From positions 3,783,501-3,847,500 of the forward strand of contig RHDP01000001.1 of NCBI GenBank assembly GCA_003725745.1: a stretch of 64,000 nt of DNA, written 5' to 3'. Every line of letters starts with the position of its first letter. The stretch's first letter is position 1. The translations under genes and the position numbers were made by a program. The notes beneath the pieces are model-generated. The model saw nothing but the letters and a program-made list of their open reading frames with translations, ran no database searches and was not told where the DNA came from. This DNA comes from Streptomyces sp. I6. Lineage in GTDB: Bacteria > Actinomycetota > Actinomycetes > Streptomycetales > Streptomycetaceae. Positions 42,226 to 51,663 of this stretch are shown piece after piece.

Positions 42226-42791
42226 CGCTCCTGCCCCCGTTCCTCACGCCGTGCGTGCGAGTGGTTCCTGTGATCCGGACGCTCCGGCGCCCGGGCGTGC
42301 AGCTCACGGCTCTCCAGCTCCTGGCGGAGCCGGGCGAGCGCCCGGTGCAGCGTGCTCTTCACGGTACCCGTCGACATCCCCAGCGCGGCGGCGGTCTCCT
42401 CGGTGCTCATCTGCTCCCAGTGCCGCAGTACGACCACACTGCGCTGCTTGGGCGCGAGCACCTTCAGGGCGTCCATGAGCAGGGCCCGGTCCGCGTGCTG
42501 CTCGGTGACGTCCTCGATACTCGCGTCCGGCAGCTGCTCGGTGGGGACCTCCTCCAGCTTGCGGGCCCGCCACCACTCCGTACGTGTGTTGATCATGACG
42601 CGGCGCAGATACGCGTCGGCGAGGGACTTGTCGGCTATGCCGTCCCAGCGGCCGTAGGTCCGCACCAGCGCGGTCTGCAGCAGGTCCTGGGCGTCGACCG
42701 GGTCGGGGACGAGCCGCCGTGCGCTGCGCAGCAGCGCTTCCTGCCGCGTACGGACGTACTCCTCGAACCCGAGCACCTCTGCGTGCGCCAT
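42213..42791 (-). CDS. sigE: ECF sigma factor SigE
   Basis: SigE is the ECF sigma factor that directs the Streptomyces cell-envelope stress response. The 192-aa product has region 2 (FEEYVRTRQEALLRSARRL..DAQDLLQTALVRTY), which recognises the -10, and region 4 (LAPKQRSVVVLRHWEQMSTEETAAALGMSTGTVKSTLHRALARL), which recognises the -35. There is no anti-sigma gene; control is at its promoter by CseB/CseC. The ATG at 42791 has GGAGG upstream. The last 30 residues are a basic tail. Confidence 0.95.
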   Translation of the reverse strand: MAHAEVLGFEEYVRTRQEALLRSARRLVPDPVDAQDLLQTALVRTYGRWDGIADKSLADAYLRRVMINTRTEWWRARKLEEVPTEQLPDASIEDVTEQHADRALLMDALKVLAPKQRSVVVLRHWEQMSTEETAAALGMSTGTVKSTLHRALARLRQELESRELHARAPERPDHRNHSHARREERGQERCAA

Positions 42792-43028
42792 GCCGACCGC
42801 CTCCGTTCCCCGTTCCAGCCCCGTGACAAGCCGTGTGTCTCCGTGGTCCCGCTTTCCAGGGAGAAGCTACGGAGCGGTTGTCACGAGGCTGTGCGGGGAA
42901 GCCGTCGGAGGCCGCACGGCCATCCATCGGTTGTGTAACAGGTGTGGTCGGCCGCCCGTCCTCAGGCCGGGCGCGGCTCCACAGGTCAGGGGTGAATCGT
43001 CAGGTCGGAGGTGAATCGTGGTCGGGGG

Positions 43029-43102
43029 CGGCTCCTCAGGCCGGGCCGGATCCTCAGGCCGGGCCGGATCCTCAGGTCAGGGGCGGATCCTCAGGTCAGG
43101 GG
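43029..43102. repeat. 18-19 bp tandem repeat beginning on the mutY stop codon
   Basis: Four units: 43029-43046, 43047-43064, 43065-43083 and 43084-43102. On the minus strand the unit CCCCTGACCTGAGGATCCG contains the last codons and TGA of mutY, so the end of the gene has been duplicated downstream. Confidence 0.88.
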
Positions 43103-44040
43103 CAACCGGAACAGGTCGTTCTCGAGGGGTTCGACCAGACCGTCCGAGACCAGCCCGTCCAGGGCGCGGGCCCGCTGGACGGGCTCGTCCCAGACCCGGT
43201 CGAGCACGGCGCGCGGTACGGGCCGTACGGCCTCCCGGAGTACCGCGAGGAGCTTGCCGCGGACCTGCCGGTCCGTACCGGCGTAGGTCTGGCCCCGCCG
43301 GGGAGGCCCCTCGTGCGCCGGCTTGCCGGCGAGCCGCCAGGCGCACAGCCCGGCGAGGGGACAGCGCCCGCAGTCCTCGTTGCGCGCGGTGCAGACGAGG
43401 GCGCCCAGTTCCATCGAGGCGGCGGCCCAGCGGGCCGCCCTCGGTTCGTCGTCCGGCAGCAGCGCGCGGGCCAGCCGGCGCTCGGCCGCGGTCGTCGCGT
43501 TCGGGGGTACTGGACGCCGGTGACGGCGCGGGCGAACACCCGGCGGACGTTGGTGTCCAGGACCGGGTGCCGCTGCCCGTACGCGAACGACGCCACGGCG
43601 GCGGCCGTGTACTCGCCGATGCCGGGCAGGGCGAGCAGCTGGGCGTGCTCGCGGGGAACGTCACCGCCGTGCCGCTCCGTTATCGCGACCGCGGCTCCGT
43701 GCAGCCGCAGCGCCCGGCGCGGGTAGCCCAGGCGGCCCCAGGCGCGCACCGCCTCGCCGGGAGCCTCGGCGGCCAGGTCCGCAGGGCGCGGCCAGCGGGC
43801 CAGCCACTGCTCGTATACCGGGAGGACCCGGTTGACGGGAGTCTGCTGCAGCATGAACTCACTGACCATCACGCCCCACGCGCCGGCCTCGGGGCGGCGC
43901 CAGGGCAGGTCACGGGCATGCTGGTCGAACCAGTCGAGTACGGGGGCGTGGAGCCCGGCGGCGGCCTCGGCGGCGCCGGGCACACCGTCCGGGTCGGAGG
44001 GGGCGTCGGTCAGGGAGGAGGGCATCTCGGTCGCAGTCAT
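43091..44040 (-). CDS. mutY: A/G-specific adenine DNA glycosylase, one 1-base loss
   Basis: MutY removes adenine mispaired with 8-oxoguanine. The catalytic Glu is in VSEFMLQQTPV, the helix-hairpin-helix LALPGIGEYTAAAV is followed by the catalytic Asp in LDTNVRR, and the [4Fe-4S] cysteines are spaced C-x6-C-x2-C-x5-C in CTARNEDCGRCPLAGLC. One base is missing in the G run at 43503-43507 (plus strand), where GVQYPPNATTAAE should be continuous. The corrected product is about 316 aa and has no MutT-like C-terminal domain, usual in actinobacteria. GGAGG precedes the ATG at 44040. Its last codons are part of a tandem repeat. Confidence 0.92.
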
Positions 44041-44361
44041 GGCACCTCCGATCCTGGCATGTTCAGCGCCGGTAGCGGCGTATGCGCTCCGGGCCGCCCC
44101 TGACAGGGTCCGGGTCGGAGTAACCGCCCGCGTCCGGATCGGTGTATTCCGCGCCGGGGACGTCCTGGCGGGGGCCGTCTCCCCGGCGCCCTCGTCCAGA
44201 GGGTGTCCGGGCCCGGGGCATGACCGCTCCCGGCCGCCGGGGCCCGTGAGCCCCTCCCCGCCGTGCCGCGAGGCCGGCGTGGGTGGCGTGGGCGGCCGTG
44301 GCTCGCGGGAGCGAGCGGAATGCCACGGTCCGGCCCGGACCTCCCGTTCGGACAGCACGGT

Positions 44362-44389
44362 GCCGGTCGCCCCGGCCGGGGCGACCGGC
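44362..44389. repeat. 28-bp perfect palindrome
   Basis: GCCGGTCGCCCCGG (44362-44375) is followed directly by its complement (44376-44389). It is long enough to be a terminator hairpin or a binding site in the non-coding region. Confidence 0.8.
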
Positions 44390-44422
44390 GGTGGGCCGGC
44401 GGTGGGCCGGCCGTGGGCCGGC
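44390..44422. repeat. Three 11-bp tandem units
   Basis: GGTGGGCCGGC at 44390 and 44401, CGTGGGCCGGC at 44412, directly after the 28-bp palindrome. Confidence 0.75.
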
Positions 44423-44867
44423 GGTGACGCCGTGCGGGCGGTGGGCCCGGCGAAGACGCGGGAGCAGGCCGGACGCCGGCCGTGGGAGCGCCCCCCCCGC
44501 CCGGGCGAACCCCGGCGGGACGGGGGAAGGTCTGCCCGCCGTCCCGCACAGCCTCCGTTGTCGGCCCGCCGCCCCGGTCGGCGGTCGTCGAGTGGCCGTT
44601 CGGGGACCGCGGGTCGTCCCGTCGGGGCATGGCGCGGTGACGTTGGCGCTCCCGCGACGGCGAGAGCCGGGGTCCGCCGTCCCCCGGTGGTCCCGGCGCC
44701 TGGCCGCGGCAAGGGCGGGTGCCGGGTGCTCGCCCACCCGCCTTCTCCGCCCGGGTGGGTGCCGGCCGCGCCCCCAAGGCGGGCGGAATCAGGGGCGCAT
44801 GATGATGATCGGTACATTGGGGAGCCATGAGCGGCGGGTGGGGCCTGAGTTGCCCACCGATCTCTCG

Positions 44868-44873
44868 TACAGT
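44868..44873 (+). promoter_or_regulatory. Putative -10 of a leaderless promoter (gene at 44881)
   Basis: TACAGT ends exactly 7 nt before the GTG at 44881; no Shine-Dalgarno is visible. Confidence 0.5.
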
Positions 44874-44880
44874 TCGGTAT

Positions 44881-45704
44881 GTGGGATCTCTGCGCAATCC
44901 GGTCGGGCCCCTTCCCTCCTCCATCTACTGGCGGCGGAGGGCGGTCGCGCTGCTGCTGCTCGCGCTGCTCGCACTGCTGATCGCCTGGGCCGTCAGCTCC
45001 GGCGACCCCGGTGCCGGGGCGAGCGGCGACGGCAAGCCGGGCGGTGCCGGGCCCGCGCCCTCGATCACCCCGGGCCCCAGCGGCTCGGGTACCGCGATCA
45101 GTGAACAGCCGGGCGGCCGCGACGAGTCGGGCGACAGCGGCGACAGCGCCGGTACCGGTGCCGGTGGCAGCGCCGGGGCAGGCGGCGACGCGGGCGCGGG
45201 AGGCGGCGACGGCAAGAACGGCGACCCGGCGGCCGGCGGTGCGGCGAACGGCGGTGGCACCGGCCCGGCCGAGCGGGTCCCGGCGGGCTCCTCCCTCCCC
45301 GACTGCGCTCCGGGAGCGGTCGAGTTGACGGTGCGCAGCGTCAGGCCGGCCTACACCCCGAAGAGCGGCCGCGGTTCGAACTGGCCGTGTACAACCCCTC
45401 GGCAGTCACCTGCAAGGCCGATCTCGGGCCCGCGAAAGCGGTGTTGACCGTGTCGGCCATCAACGACGGCGAGAACGACATGGTGTGGTCGTCGAAGGAC
45501 TGCCCGGCCGGCGGCGGCTCGCTGCTGCTGAAGGTCCCGGCGGGCCGGACCGTCACCCACACCGTTGACTGGGACCGGCGCGGGAGCGCACCGCGGTGCG
45601 CGACCCCGTCGGCCACCGCCGCCGCCCCGGGCTCGTACCTGCTGGAAGTCGCTTTCCCGGGGGCCTCGGTGGCCCCGGCGTCGTTCCGGCTGGAGACGGA
45701 CTAG
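44881..45704 (+). CDS. Membrane-anchored extracytoplasmic protein, one 1-base loss
   Basis: Unknown function, conserved near disA in Streptomyces as far as I recall. A short cytoplasmic start leads to one transmembrane helix (about residues 21-40), then a 100-residue Gly/Ser/Ala/Asp linker and a C-terminal beta-rich domain with three or four Cys (DCAPGAVEL, VTCKADLG, KDCPAGG, PRCATP), probably forming disulfides outside the cell. One C is missing at about 45369-45370, where SGPRFELAVYNPSAVTC should be continuous. The corrected length is about 274 aa from GTG 44881; an ATG at 44827 is a possible longer start. Confidence 0.7.
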
Positions 45705-45814
45705 CGCCGACCGGCACCGACCGGCACGGACGAGCACCACCGGTACCACCGGCACGGAGGGCAGCGGCCGCGGAGCCGGCCGCTGCCCCTGGGCGCCGCA
45801 CATCTGCCCGGCCG

Positions 45815-46948
45815 TCAGACGTAGCGCTCCAGGATGGACGACTCGGCGAGGCGCGAAAGCCCCTCGCGGACGCTGCGGGCGCGTGCCTCGCCGACGCCGT
45901 CGACCGTCTGGAGGTCGTCGACGCTGGCGGCCAGCAGCTTCTGCAGGCCGCCGAAGTGCTCGACGAGCCGTTCGATGATCGCGCCTGGCAGCCGCGGCAC
46001 CTTCGCGAGGAGCCGGTAGCCGCGCGGGGACACCGCGGAGTCCAGCGTCTCGGGCGATCCGCTGTATCCCAGAGCACGTGCCACGATGGGCAGCTCCAGG
46101 AGTTCCGCGTGCGTCAGGTCGTTGAGTTCGGCGAGTGCCTCGTCGACCGTGCGGGAGCGCTTGGCGGTCGGCTCCGGGACGTAGTCGCGGACGACGAGTC
46201 CGCGCTCCGGCTCCACGCCGGCGATCAACTCGTCGAGCTGGAGTGCGAGGAGTCGTCCGTCGGTGCCGAGTTCCACCACGTACTGCTCGATCTCCGTGGC
46301 GATCCGGCGCACCATCTCCAGCCGCTGCGCGACCGCGGTGACATCGCGGACCGTCACCAGGTCCTCGATCTCCAGTGCCGACAGCGTGCCGGCGACCTCG
46401 TCCAGCCGGAGCTTGTAGCGCTCCAGCGTGGCCAGCGCCTGGTTCGCCCGGGACAGGATCGCCGCGGACTCCTCCAGGACCCGCCGCTCACCGTCCACAT
46501 AGAGCGCGATGAGGCGCATCGACTGGGACACGGAGACGACGGGGAAGCCGCACTGCTTGGACACGCGGTCCGCGGTGCGGTGCCTGGTACCGGTCTCCTC
46601 GGTCGGGATCGAGGCGTCGGGAACGAGCTGCACACCGGCTCGGTGGATCTTGGTGATGTCCTTGTCGAGGATCAGCGCCCCGTCGAGCTTGCACAGCTCG
46701 CGCAGCCGGGTCGCGGTGAACTCCACGTCCAGCACAAAGCCGCCCGTGCACATGGATTCGACCGATTTGTCCATTCCCAGGACGATGAGGCCACCCGTGT
46801 TGCCCCGAAGAATGCGCTCGAGGCCGTCACGCAGGGCGGTGCCCGGGGCGACCGCACTGAGCGAGGCGCGCATCAGCGCGTCCGTGCCGGATCCCCCGGG
46901 GCCTCCGCCGGACTTTCCGGGTGCTGAGCCCCGGTCGTTGGCTGCCAC
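45815..46948 (-). CDS. disA: Diadenylate cyclase / DNA integrity scanning protein DisA
   Basis: DisA makes the second messenger c-di-AMP from two ATP and slides along DNA. The 377-aa product has the N-terminal DAC domain with DGA at 89-91 and RHRTA at 122-126, a helical linker, and a C-terminal helix-hairpin-helix domain ([22 protein letters not shown]). In Streptomyces c-di-AMP acts through riboswitches and potassium and osmotic control. The GTG at 46948 has GGAGGAG a few nt upstream. It follows radA by 44 bp and is almost certainly in its operon. Confidence 0.96.
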   Translation of the reverse strand: MAANDRGSAPGKSGGGPGGSGTDALMRASLSAVAPGTALRDGLERILRGNTGGLIVLGMDKSVESMCTGGFVLDVEFTATRLRELCKLDGALILDKDITKIHRAGVQLVPDASIPTEETGTRHRTADRVSKQCGFPVVSVSQSMRLIALYVDGERRVLEESAAILSRANQALATLERYKLRLDEVAGTLSALEIEDLVTVRDVTAVAQRLEMVRRIATEIEQYVVELGTDGRLLALQLDELIAGVEPERGLVVRDYVPEPTAKRSRTVDEALAELNDLTHAELLELPIVARALGYSGSPETLDSAVSPRGYRLLAKVPRLPGAIIERLVEHFGGLQKLLAASVDDLQTVDGVGEARARSVREGLSRLAESSILERYV

Positions 46949-46992
46949 TGCACTCCTCCGGCTCGTACGGGCGGGCGAGACCAGGGCAAAGT

Positions 46993-48402
46993 CTACCGGC
47001 GCGGGGCGTCCGCCGGTGGGGCCTCCGCTCTGCGCCCGCGCGGGAGCACTCTCAGCGCGTCCCCCATGTCGGCGACTTCCGTGACCTTCATACCAGGCGG
47101 GACCCTGCCCGGATCGGACGGGACCAGCGCGTGGGTGAAGCCCAGGCGGTGCGCCTCGGCCAGCCGCCGCTGGACCCCCGTGACGCGTCTCACCTCGCCC
47201 GCGAGGCCCACTTCGCCGATCGCCACCAGGTTCTTGGGCAGCGGGGTGTCGCTCGCCGCGGAGGCCAGCGCCAGGGCGACCGCGAGATCCGCCGCCGGCT
47301 CGGAGAGCTTCACACCGCCGACCGTCGCGCTGTAGATGTCCCTTTTGCCCAGGGCGGTGATGCGCCCCCGCTGTTCCAGCACGGCCAGCATCATCGACAC
47401 CCGCGAGGTCTCCAGCCCGGAGGTGGTGCGCCGGGGCGAGGGGATCTGCGAGTCGACGGTCAGCGCCTGCACCTCGGCGACCAGCGGGCGGCGGCCCTCG
47501 AGGGTCACCGTGAGGCAGGTGCCCGGTACCGGCTCGTCCCGCCGGGTGAGGAACAGCCCGCTGGGATCGGCGAGTCCGGTGATGCCCTCGTCGTGCAGCT
47601 CGAAGCAGCCCACCTCGTCCGTGGCCCCGTAGCGGTTCTTGACGCCGCGTACGAGACGCAGCCGGGCGTGCCGGTCGCCCTCGAAGTGCAGCACCACGTC
47701 CACGAGATGCTCCAGCAGCCGGGGGCCCGCGATCGCGCCGTCCTTGGTGACGTGCCCCACCAGCAGCGTGGACATGCCGCGCTCCTTCGAGGCGCGGATC
47801 AGCGCACCCGCGACCTCCCGGACCTGGGCCATCCCGCCCGGGGCCCCGTCGATCTCGGGGGAGGCCACCGTCTGGACGGAGTCGAGCACCAGCAAGGAGG
47901 GCTTGACCGCGTCGAGATGGCCGAGGACCGCGGACAGGTCGGTCTCGGCGGCGAGGTACAGATGGTCGTCGAGCGCGCCGATCCGGTCGGCACGCAGCCG
48001 GACCTGACTCGCGGACTCCTCACCCGTCACATAGAGCGTGCGGTGGTCGTCGCTCGCCGCCTTCGCCGCGACGTCCAGCAGCAGCGTGGACTTGCCGACG
48101 CCCGGCTCGCCCGCGAGGAGCACCACGGCGCCGGGCACCAGCCCGCCGCCGAGCACCCTGTCCAGCTCGTCGACGCCGGTCGTGCGGGCGGTCGCCTGCC
48201 GGCCGTCCACCTGCCCGATGGGCAGGGCTGCGTTGGTGACCCGGCCGACGGCGGTCGTGCGGACCGCGGGCGCCCCGTACTCCTCCACCGTGCCCCAGGC
48301 CTGGCACTCGGGGCAGCGGCCGAGCCATTTGGCGGTCGTCCATCCGCATTCGGTGCAGCGGTAGGACGGCCGGTCCTTGGAGGTCTTCGTACGGGCAGCC
48401 AT
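46993..48402 (-). CDS. radA: DNA repair protein RadA (Sms)
   Basis: RadA is a RecA-like branch-migration helicase that processes recombination intermediates. The 469-aa product has an N-terminal zinc finger (C16, C19, C30, C33), Walker [10 protein letters not shown] at 98-106, the RadA-specific KNRYG motif, and a C-terminal Lon-like domain. The ATG at 48402 is chosen over in-frame starts farther upstream because homology begins there and TACGGT lies exactly 7 nt before it. The radA-disA pairing is conserved in many Gram-positives, where RadA is reported to inhibit DisA. Confidence 0.95.
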   Translation of the reverse strand: MAARTKTSKDRPSYRCTECGWTTAKWLGRCPECQAWGTVEEYGAPAVRTTAVGRVTNAALPIGQVDGRQATARTTGVDELDRVLGGGLVPGAVVLLAGEPGVGKSTLLLDVAAKAASDDHRTLYVTGEESASQVRLRADRIGALDDHLYLAAETDLSAVLGHLDAVKPSLLVLDSVQTVASPEIDGAPGGMAQVREVAGALIRASKERGMSTLLVGHVTKDGAIAGPRLLEHLVDVVLHFEGDRHARLRLVRGVKNRYGATDEVGCFELHDEGITGLADPSGLFLTRRDEPVPGTCLTVTLEGRRPLVAEVQALTVDSQIPSPRRTTSGLETSRVSMMLAVLEQRGRITALGKRDIYSATVGGVKLSEPAADLAVALALASAASDTPLPKNLVAIGEVGLAGEVRRVTGVQRRLAEAHRLGFTHALVPSDPGRVPPGMKVTEVADMGDALRVLPRGRRAEAPPADAPRR

Positions 48403-48409
48403 GCGGGAA

Positions 48410-48415
48410 ACCGTA
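48410..48415 (-). promoter_or_regulatory. Putative -10 of a leaderless promoter for radA
   Basis: On the minus strand TACGGT ends 7 nt before the radA ATG; no ribosome site is present. The opposite-strand gene at 48652 has the same hexamer. Confidence 0.5.
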
Positions 48416-48639
48416 GCGCCGGGCACCGACAACGCGCCCGGGGGTCCCGGGCCGGGGGCTCAGGGCGGGACGGACGGCGCGCCTGCCCGCTGACGGACGC
48501 ACATGCGGTGCGCATAGGCCACGTTGGTAAGCACAATCACCCGCACCGTGGCAAATGCTGCTGTTCTCTTTCGAGGGATCGCTTCACCCGTATGGATTAA
48601 ATGTGCTCAAGTCGCGCGAAGGGTGTGCCAGACGCTGCC

Positions 48640-48645
48640 TACGGT
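48640..48645 (+). promoter_or_regulatory. Putative -10 of a leaderless promoter (gene at 48652)
   Basis: TACGGT ends 6 nt before the GTG at 48652. Confidence 0.45.
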
Positions 48646-48651
48646 CGCCGG

Positions 48652-50438
48652 GTGACGAGCAGCATGCTGGAGCCCCCCGCGCAAACCACCGGTGCACACC
48701 GCGCACCCTGCCGTGCGCCCCGGCCGACGCTCGGGCAGACCCCGCCCGCGCGGTACGAGCCCTATCTGGACGGGCTGTTCACCTACTGCCTGTCCGTGCT
48801 CTGCGACCACGGCGCAGCGACGGCCGTGCTCGGGGAGGTCCTCGCCGCCGCCGAACGGCACCACGGACGCGGCCCCGCCGACGAGGAGCACCGAAAGGCC
48901 TGGCTGTACGCCCTCGCCCGGTGGGCCTGCCTGCGCAGGCTGAGAGAGCAGCGGCGCCGGCGCCAGGGCCCCGGGGCGCACGCGGCTCGAACGGGCGCGC
49001 ACGCGGCGGGGGCCGGGGCGCGCTCCGGAGGGGGCGGTGCACCGGAGGGGCGGGACGAGTCCCCGTCGCCGCCGGAGACCGAGGAGCGGCACCGGGCGGA
49101 ACTCGCCCGGCTCGCCTGGCCGGAGGCCGCGGGCACCACCCCCGAGCAGCGCGAGGCACTGGAACTGGCCGTGCGCCACCGGATCGGTCCCCGCGGCGTC
49201 GCCGCCGTGCTGGGGATGGAGCCGGCCGCCGCGCGCGAACTCCTCTCGTCCGCCGCTTGCGAGGTGGAGCGCACCCGCGCGGCCCTCGCCGTCGTCGAGA
49301 CCGGGAACTGCCCCTCGGTCGCCCGGCTCACCGAGGACCGCCGGGTACTGCTCTCCGCCGCCCTGCGGCGCGAACTCGTCCGCCATGTCGACGACTGTCC
49401 GCGCTGCCGCCGGGCTGCCGAGCGGGCGGGTGCCGGGGGACCGTGGCCGGGCTCGACCGCCACACCCGCGGCCACGCCCGCCGCGCTCCCCTGGCCGTCG
49501 CGCCCCGCGAAGAGGCGCACGCGGCGATGCTGCACGTACCGCGAGCCCGCGCCGCCGCGCCCCGCTTCGGACGCGACGGCTTCCCGCTGGACCCCAAGGA
49601 CCACGCCGCCCGGCGGAGCCGGCTCCGGGCCCGCGCCGTCACCACCACCGTGGTCGCGGCCGTGGTCGCCGCGCCCGTGCTCGCCCTCTGGGCGTCCTAC
49701 CGGGGTGACTCCCTGACCGGCGAGGCGCACGACGGCCCCGCGGTTTCCGCGAGCGAGGCCGACGACACCCAGTCGACGGGGGGTGTGCCGTACGACCGCT
49801 ACGAGAACGCCGGCAACGCGCACCGGGACGGTCCGGACCCCCGGTTCGCCGTCGGCCCGCCGGGCCCGGGGGCCGGGGACGTCACCGTCGAGGTGATCAG
49901 CCCCGGTTCCTCACCCGGCGCCACCGGTGCGGCGGGCCGTGACGCCGGCCGGATCTCCGTCGGCGCACGGCCGTACGGAGAGTCCGTGCTGCTCACGCTC
50001 ACCTCCTCCGGCGACGCCCCGGTCTCCTGGTCACTGTGGACGGACGCGCCGTGGCTCTATGCCGACCGCACCTCCGGCACGCTGTCGCCGGGGGAGTCGG
50101 TCATCGTCCGTGTCCTTGTGGACCGTGCGGCGGAACCGGCAGGTCAGTGGAGCGCCCGTATCGGCATCGACCCCGCCGGAACGGTCCTGCAGATGCGCGG
50201 CGGGGGATCGTCGCAGACCCTGCCTCCGCCGTCCACGGAGCCGTCGCCGCCGTCGTCCGAGCCTCCCGCCGAGCCGCCGCCGTCCGCCGAGCCGCCGCCT
50301 CCGCCGTCGTCGGAGCCGCCCCCGTCCACGGAGCCGCCGCCGTCCGCCGAGCCCCCACCGGCGTCGGAGCCCACGCCGCCATCCGAGCCTCCGCCCTCGG
50401 CTGAGCCCCTGAGCGAGGCCCCGGCCATGCCCGGATGA
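48652..50438 (+). CDS. Sigma-like / HxxxCxxC / transmembrane / BACON-domain fusion protein, one 1-base loss
   Basis: About 595 aa after restoring one C in the run at 49488-49491. Residues about 30-100 (YEPYLDGLFTYCLSVLCDHG...WLYALARWACLRRL) resemble ECF sigma region 2, and about 160-215 (TPEQREALELAVRHRIGPRGVAAVLGM) resemble region 4. HVDDCPRC at 245-252 is the H-x3-C-x2-C pattern of zinc anti-sigma domains. A transmembrane helix follows at about 329-349, then an external Ig-like BACON domain (about 400-515) and a tail of Pro/Ser/Glu repeats. Function unknown. The frame break lies between the zinc motif and the helix, so the fusion depends on the correction. The divergent neighbour is radA. 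A 22-bp repeat starts at its stop codon. Confidence 0.75.
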
Positions 50439-50522
50439 CGAAGCGTTTCCCTAGGTACGACGAAGTGTCTCCTTCGGTACGACGAAGTGTCTCCCTCGGT
50501 ACGACGAAGCGTCTCCCTCGGT
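50435..50522. repeat. Four 22-bp tandem repeats beginning on a stop codon
   Basis: Units at 50435, 50457, 50479 and 50501, consensus ACGACGAAGTGTCTCCCTCG followed by GT. The first unit contains the TGA (50436-50438) of the BACON gene and is the most diverged. Confidence 0.92.
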
Positions 50523-50762
50523 ACCGGGACCGCGAAGCGCCGTGCCTCCGGCGGACCGCCCGGTAGCGGCCGCCCTCGCGGCGAGGACACGGCCGCGACC
50601 GGTCGGCCGCGGGCGGACGGCCCCCGCCCCGGTGCCGCTCCATCCGCTCCTCGGATCAGCGGTGCCCCACGCGGCGGCCGCGGCCCCTCCGCCAGGGGCG
50701 GGCCGCCCGGATCCGGCCGGGCGGGATCCGGATGCACGGGACCCGGGACCGTGTGGCTCGGG
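50439..50762. other. Non-coding space between convergent genes
   Basis: 324 bp: the 22-bp repeat array at the left, then GC-rich sequence with CCCGGG-rich fragments and no gene or clear terminator. Confidence 0.5.
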
Positions 50763-51623
50763 TCACGCGGGCCCCGCGGCCGCGCGACCCGGCTCCGCGG
50801 GATCCGCCGGGTGCGGTGCCACCAGCGGCAGCTGCGAGGCCAGCCGCGCCTCGCACAGCTCCGCGAGCGCGTCGTAGGCGGCCTTGCCCATCAGCTCGGT
50901 CAGTTCGGGCCGGTAGGTCACGTACACCGGGTCGCCCGCCCCGTGCGCCGAGGTCGCCGACGTGCACCACCAGTGCAGGTCATGGCCCCCCGGACCCCAG
51001 CCCCGGCGGTCGTATTCGCCGATCGACACCTGGAGGACCCGTGTGTCGTCCGGCCGGTCGATCCACTCGTACGTCCGGCGGATCGGCAGCTGCCAGCACA
51101 CGTCGGGCTTGGTCTCCAGCGGCTCCCGGCCCTCCTTCAGCGCCAGGATGTGCAGGGAGCAGCCCACGCCGCCCGCGAACCCCGGCCGGTTCTGGAAGAT
51201 GCAGGAGCCCTTCCACCGCCGGGTCTGCCGGTCCCCGTCCTCGTTGACCTCGGCCCAGCCCGACGCGCGGCCGACGTCGTGGAACTCCCAGACCTCGGGC
51301 GTGAGACGCGCCACATGACCGGCGACCCGCTCCTCGTCCTCCTCGTCGGAGAAGTGCGCACCGAGCGTGCAGCAGCCGTCGTCCGCCCGGCCCGCCTGGA
51401 TGCCCTGGCAGCCGCTGCCGAAGATGCAGTTCCAGCGGGAGGTCAGCCACGTCAGGTCGCAGCGGAAGACCTGTTCTCCGTCCGCGGGGTCCGGGAACTC
51501 GACCCAGGCCCGCGGAAAGTCCAGGCCCTTCTCGTCCGGTTCGGCGTGCGGCGGGTGGTGAGAGCTGACCGTGGGCTTCTTCGGCTGGGCTTTGTCCTGC
51601 TTCGCCTTTTTCGTCTTTGGCAC
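50763..51623 (-). CDS. Cysteine-rich conserved hypothetical protein
   Basis: A 286-aa protein after a Lys-rich start ([15 protein letters not shown]). It has at least nine Cys in recurring short motifs: [56 protein letters not shown]. The pattern suggests a metal or Fe-S protein, loosely like YkgJ-type (DUF3109/UPF0153) families with their CC pair, but I cannot assign it. The GTG at 51623 has GGAG very close and TACGCT 6 nt upstream. It is divergent from the Ppx/GppA gene with only 40 bp between starts. Confidence 0.72.
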   Translation of the reverse strand: MPKTKKAKQDKAQPKKPTVSSHHPPHAEPDEKGLDFPRAWVEFPDPADGEQVFRCDLTWLTSRWNCIFGSGCQGIQAGRADDGCCTLGAHFSDEEDEERVAGHVARLTPEVWEFHDVGRASGWAEVNEDGDRQTRRWKGSCIFQNRPGFAGGVGCSLHILALKEGREPLETKPDVCWQLPIRRTYEWIDRPDDTRVLQVSIGEYDRRGWGPGGHDLHWWCTSATSAHGAGDPVYVTYRPELTELMGKAAYDALAELCEARLASQLPLVAPHPADPAEPGRAAAGPA

Positions 51624-51629
51624 GACTCC

Positions 51630-51635
51630 AGCGTA
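51630..51635 (-). promoter_or_regulatory. Putative -10 for the Cys-rich gene
   Basis: TACGCT on the minus strand ends 6 nt before the GTG at 51623. It lies back-to-back with the -10 of the opposite gene, 15 bp away. Confidence 0.45.
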
Positions 51636-51650
51636 TGCGGGTCGCCGCAG

Positions 51651-51656
51651 TAGCGT
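51651..51656 (+). promoter_or_regulatory. Putative -10 of a leaderless promoter for the Ppx/GppA gene
   Basis: TAGCGT ends exactly 7 nt before the ATG at 51664; there is no ribosome site. Confidence 0.5.
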
Positions 51657-51663
51657 TCCGTAC

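Larger units (their letters stand above)
44041..44880. other. 840-bp GC-rich intergenic region
   Basis: No credible gene: every long frame is an Arg/Pro/Gly shadow. It contains a 28-bp perfect palindrome (44362-44389), then three 11-bp GGTGGGCCGGC-like units (44390-44422) and an 8-C run near 44491. The divergent ends carry the mutY ribosome site and the -10 of the gene at 44881. Confidence 0.6.

Noticed and set aside
42980-43020. GGGGTGAATC as a riboswitch core near sigE
   Set aside because: It occurs inside degenerate repeats between mutY and sigE on the wrong strand for sigE, without the other conserved elements.
44041-44826. Gene in the 840-bp region after mutY (frames of 200-330 codons on both strands)
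   Set aside because: Composition is almost only Arg, Pro, Gly and Ala, with repeats running through; no start signal or known domain.
50435-50522. CRISPR array
   Set aside because: Units are contiguous 22-bp direct repeats with no spacers, and no cas genes are present.
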